Notes under the pieces: generated by a model
What the model was told of the DNA's origin: nothing
Seen by the model: only the letters and a program-made list of their open reading frames with translations
Databases searched by the model: none
Assembly: GCF_009758205.1 (NCBI RefSeq)
Contig: NZ_WRXN01000011.1
Location: 62,001 to 126,000 of the forward strand
Length of the DNA: 64,000 nucleotides
Origin: Chitinophaga tropicalis
GTDB taxonomy: Bacteria > Bacteroidota > Bacteroidia > Chitinophagales > Chitinophagaceae
Direction: 5' to 3'
In this document: positions 61,386-64,000 of the stretch, in pieces
Position numbering within the stretch: the first letter of the stretch is position 1
Layout of the letters: every line of letters starts with the position of its first letter
Program-made: the position numbers and the translations under genes

Positions 61386-62600
61386 ATGAAAAGATTATTT
61401 ATTGCTGCAGGATTACTGGCTGCTTATTTTGCAGCGTCCGCGCAAAAAGGGAACGACAGCACGGCATATAAGAAACAACGTCTTTCCCGGACAGACATAC
61501 AGATCCTTAACTCCTACTACACCCAGGATGGCGATCATTCTGCTGTAACGGGTGGTATTGGCACAGAAGCGCTACAGGTATTTACAACAGATATATCTGT
61601 TTCCCATCGCAGGGATTCAATAAACACCATAGATATTGCCGCAGGTATAGACTTCATCACCTCAGCATCTACAGACAATATCAACTCCGTGATCTCTTCT
61701 GCCTCCCGGCACGACAGAAGATTCCACATCAACGCAGGCTATAGCAGACAACTGCAGAAACCACATATAAGAGCAGGTATTAACACCGGCTTCTCCATGG
61801 AGTCTGACTATCTTTCCCTCCCTATAGGCGTTTCTGTTATACATGAAAATGCCGACCAGTCCAGGCAGATATCAGCCTCATTGCAATGTTATTTTGATGA
61901 TCTCCGCTGGGGAAGGCTGGACCCGGATTATTACAGTCCGCATGACCTGGTATATCCTGAAGAGCTCAGAGATACCGCCTGGTTCGATATTTACCGGCGG
62001 CAATCCTACAATCTTAATCTTGCCTTGTTCCAGGTAGTGAACAAACGTATACAATTTGCCATATTCCCGGAGGCCGTTTATCAGAAAGGATTACTTTCTA
62101 CTCCTTTTCACCGTGTTTATTTTAATGATGGACATACCCTGAGAGTAGAAAATCTTCCCCGTGAACGATGGAAGTTTCCACTTGGTCTGCAGTTCAATAT
62201 GTTTGTAGGAAATAATGTTATACTCCGGTCCTATTACCGCTTTTACCACGACAATTTTGGCATTAACGGACATACTTTCCAGCTGGAAACACCTGTGAAG
62301 ATCAATCCCCAGCTAACTGTTTCTCCCCTTCTGCGATTTTATACACAAACGGCTGCAAAGTATTTCCGGCCATATAAAGAACATGATGTCAATGCTGCGT
62401 TTTATACGTCAGATTATGACCTCAGTGCTTTTAACAGTTATAAAGCAGGGATCAGTGTCCGCTATGCTTTGTTCCAGCCCGTGCTCAGGCATTATTCTTT
62501 CCGGGAGGCAGGATTACGGTATTCCTATTATAAGCGCTCTGACCATCTCGCCGCCCACATGTTGACACTGGCACTGGAATTCAGGCATACCAGGCAATAG
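61386..62600 (+). CDS. DUF3570 outer-membrane protein
   Basis: 404 residues with a signal peptide (MKRLFIAAGLLAAYFAASAQ) and mostly beta-strand sequence ending in an aromatic strand. The family (DUF3570) is a barrel-like protein regularly beside DUF4266 and ApbE. STYKKQRLSRTDIQILNSYYTQDGDHSAVTGG starts the mature part. Last gene of the cluster; starts 7 bases after DUF4266. Confidence 0.88.
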   Translation: MKRLFIAAGLLAAYFAASAQKGNDSTAYKKQRLSRTDIQILNSYYTQDGDHSAVTGGIGTEALQVFTTDISVSHRRDSINTIDIAAGIDFITSASTDNINSVISSASRHDRRFHINAGYSRQLQKPHIRAGINTGFSMESDYLSLPIGVSVIHENADQSRQISASLQCYFDDLRWGRLDPDYYSPHDLVYPEELRDTAWFDIYRRQSYNLNLALFQVVNKRIQFAIFPEAVYQKGLLSTPFHRVYFNDGHTLRVENLPRERWKFPLGLQFNMFVGNNVILRSYYRFYHDNFGINGHTFQLETPVKINPQLTVSPLLRFYTQTAAKYFRPYKEHDVNAAFYTSDYDLSAFNSYKAGISVRYALFQPVLRHYSFREAGLRYSYYKRSDHLAAHMLTLALEFRHTRQ

Positions 62601-62640
62601 GTATTGGCATAAAGTATGATGTATCCATTGTAAAAACGGT

Positions 62641-62802
62641 ATGAGAAACTTACAACTGGCCCTGTTGGGCTTTGCCATCATCTTTTTAAGCAGCTGCGAA
62701 ATAGTAGGAGGAATTTTTAAAGCTGGCGTATGGACCGGCATTATCGGCGTAGCACTTGTTGTAATACTGATCATCTGGTTAATATCAAGAGGCCGGAAAT
62801 AA
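62641..62802 (+). CDS. small lipoprotein with one membrane helix
   Basis: 53 residues, read directly: MRNLQLALLGFAIIFLSSCE, IVGGIFKAGVWTGIIGVALV, VILIIWLISRGRK. A lipobox (LSSC) is followed by a second hydrophobic span and a short basic tail. Small proteins of this type, with the SCE-x-(I/V)GGIFKAG core, are frequent in Bacteroidota and have no known role. Convergent with the GIY-YIG gene, two bases apart. Confidence 0.7.
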   Translation: MRNLQLALLGFAIIFLSSCEIVGGIFKAGVWTGIIGVALVVILIIWLISRGRK

Positions 62803-62804
62803 GA

Positions 62805-63092
62805 CTATCCGGGGAAACAGTTGCCGATATAACCTTTTTCATAGTATTCCTTTTTTATACTCCCCCATATCCAGGCACGTCCTTTCCCGGATTTAAGGAA
62901 CCATTCCAGTTTCATAGCTTCCGCCCTGGTTTCAAAGGTTTCGAGATAGATCACTTCCCAGGGACGGTACAATAATGTACCCTGCTGGCGCCCGTTTACG
63001 TTATGAAAATAAAATCTCTTCAGCAAATTGGTGGTATGGCCTGTGTAGATCTTCTCATGACTACGGGAAAAAAGGACATAGACAATATACAT
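62805..63092 (-). CDS. GIY-YIG domain protein
   Basis: 95 residues; MYIVYVLFSRSHEKIYTGHTTNLLKRFYFHN with the two Tyr, Arg in LLKRF and the catalytic Glu-region ETFETRAEAMKLEWFLKSGKGR. These stand-alone small GIY-YIG nucleases (YhbQ/UPF0213 type) are widespread and of unclear role. Not a homing endonuclease by size. Converges on the small lipoprotein gene. Confidence 0.85.
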   Translation of the reverse strand: MYIVYVLFSRSHEKIYTGHTTNLLKRFYFHNVNGRQQGTLLYRPWEVIYLETFETRAEAMKLEWFLKSGKGRAWIWGSIKKEYYEKGYIGNCFPG

Positions 63093-63113
63093 AAGTAACG
63101 ATATTCCGGAAAT

Positions 63114-63148
63114 TGAAAAGGTTACCTGGTTGAGGTAACCTTTTCAGA
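63114..63148. terminator. hairpin between the GIY-YIG and GH76 genes
   Basis: Perfect stem AAAAGGTTACC / GGTAACCTTTT with a TGGTTGA loop. On the minus strand the T-rich tail ends the GH76 transcript. Confidence 0.75.
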
Positions 63149-63181
63149 TATGATATCTATTTCATAGTATAACGAAGATAC

Positions 63182-64000
63182 TTATTTTATCCTCGCCAAC
63201 CGGGCATAAATTTCCATCATACCGGCCTGTCCCAGCAGGTCTTTGTCTGCACGGCGTCCTACCAGGTTGTTGGCGTCGCGCTCTTTTTCCCATACAAGAT
63301 CGGCATCCTGCTGCATTGCGTTGATATACTTTCTGTTACCATCTATTTTGTACAGGGCTTCATACCCTCTCAGCAATACAGCATTGAACCAGTAAGAAGC
63401 CGGGAAACGGCCATTCCTGAAAAAATGGGTCAGGCTGGCAGCAGCCAGCCGCTGGGCTTCCTCCAGGTAATGCTTATCATGGGTGATCGTGTAGAGTTTT
63501 ACATTGGATTCCAGCATAGTACCGGTATTGTATGTATAAAGAGCAGAATCCACCTTATTGCCCTGCATAGGTTTAATTGCATCCCAATACAGGCCGGAAG
63601 GTGCCTGTAACATCCTGTTGGTCCACCGGTACAGTAAAAGCGCCGTATCAAGATAGGCCTTCTTCCTGGTCGCCTCATACATTTGTATGGCTACCAGTAT
63701 ACCCGGACCATTGGAACAGGTGTTCTTGGTTGTTTTATCCCCCTCCTTCCAGTACAGCCCGCCACCGCTCACCTCATCAAAACCGGTCATCATGAAAGCA
63801 TATATCTCTTTGGCCCTGGTCAGGAAGACAGCCTGCTTTGTACGCGTATATGCATCAAAGTAAGCGATAGCTATCCATTGATTATCATCATAAAACCGGT
63901 CCCCTCCCTTTTCCCTGACTACATAAGAATCATATCCGGGTGCAGGAGGCTTAGTGTCATAATATTCATTGATAGCATTGATCACCGGCTGCATATAGGA
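63182..64000 (-). CDS. glycoside hydrolase family 76 (alpha-1,6-mannanase type), cut by the window edge
   Basis: 272 residues visible; the frame is still open at the right window edge, so the N-terminus lies outside. GH76 hydrolyses alpha-1,6-mannan in fungal cell walls and similar glycans. The catalytic Asp pair is in RFYDDNQWIAIAYFDA; GGGLYWKEGDKTTKNTCSNGPGILVAIQMYEAT and NTGTMLESNVKLYTIT are family features of the (alpha/alpha)6 barrel. Polysaccharide degradation fits a Chitinophaga-like lifestyle. The signal peptide cannot be seen. Confidence 0.85.
   Translation of the reverse strand, partial: SYMQPVINAINEYYDTKPPAPGYDSYVVREKGGDRFYDDNQWIAIAYFDAYTRTKQAVFLTRAKEIYAFMMTGFDEVSGGGLYWKEGDKTTKNTCSNGPGILVAIQMYEATRKKAYLDTALLLYRWTNRMLQAPSGLYWDAIKPMQGNKVDSALYTYNTGTMLESNVKLYTITHDKHYLEEAQRLAAASLTHFFRNGRFPASYWFNAVLLRGYEALYKIDGNRKYINAMQQDADLVWEKERDANNLVGRRADKDLLGQAGMMEIYARLARIK

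Overview
The window is a 64-kb stretch of a Bacteroidota chromosome, most likely from the family Chitinophagaceae (Chitinophaga-like). This rests on Bacteroidota-type promoters (TTTG, 19-20 bases, TAnnTTTG), starts with little Shine-Dalgarno signal, a type III glutamine synthetase, a type IX secretion (T9SS) sorting domain with a PorV channel protein, a fused alpha-beta 2-oxo acid dehydrogenase E1 and an unusual EF-P loop. No tRNA, rRNA, CRISPR array, insertion sequence or prophage was seen.

Regions. (1) 1-9.6 kb is core metabolism: purL and glnN diverge from one promoter region, followed by accC-accB-efp on the minus strand, then a thioredoxin-fold protein and malate dehydrogenase. (2) 9.8-17.0 kb holds a MarR regulator, transporters (MFS, DctA-like, APC), a DedA membrane protein, YebC and an orphan OmpR-type response regulator. 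(3) 17.4-24.5 kb has the E1 fusion, a DUF1573 protein, an aminotransferase, carA and a zinc-ribbon membrane protein. An orphan promoter/terminator stretch at 21.9-22.3 kb may encode a small RNA. (4) 24.6-41.35 kb is the complete S10-spc-alpha ribosomal cluster on the minus strand, rpsJ through rplQ, with a strong start promoter and a probable internal promoter before rplX. (5) 41.6-53.2 kb is the most unusual part. The str genes rpsL-rpsG, fusA and rpsJ, usually contiguous, are separated here. Between fusA and rpsJ lie two unannotated tandem genes for 22-24-residue hydrophobic peptides with a shared leader, an outer-membrane barrel and a degenerate polysaccharide deacetylase. Between rpsG and fusA lies an opposite-strand set: a T9SS-sorted protein, PorV, a small exported protein and a 1083-residue collagen-repeat protein. 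(6) 53.3-64 kb holds ilvE, a small operon (unknown protein, rdgB, thioesterase, nitroreductase), a large MscS-type channel, a thioredoxin/ApbE/DUF4266/DUF3570 cluster, a small lipoprotein, a GIY-YIG protein and a partial GH76 glycosidase.

How they work together: most of the window is growth machinery (ribosome, RNA polymerase alpha, SecY, EF-G, EF-P) with nitrogen and purine (glnN, purL), pyrimidine (carA) and fatty acid (accBC) entry steps. The accessory parts point to the cell surface: T9SS export, collagen-like fibres, barrels, a mechanosensitive channel and an exported flavin/redox cluster. The best candidates for undescribed biology are the twin mini-peptide genes at 41.6-42.2 kb and EF-P with Arg at position 32. 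All calls come from reading the sequence; no database search was run.
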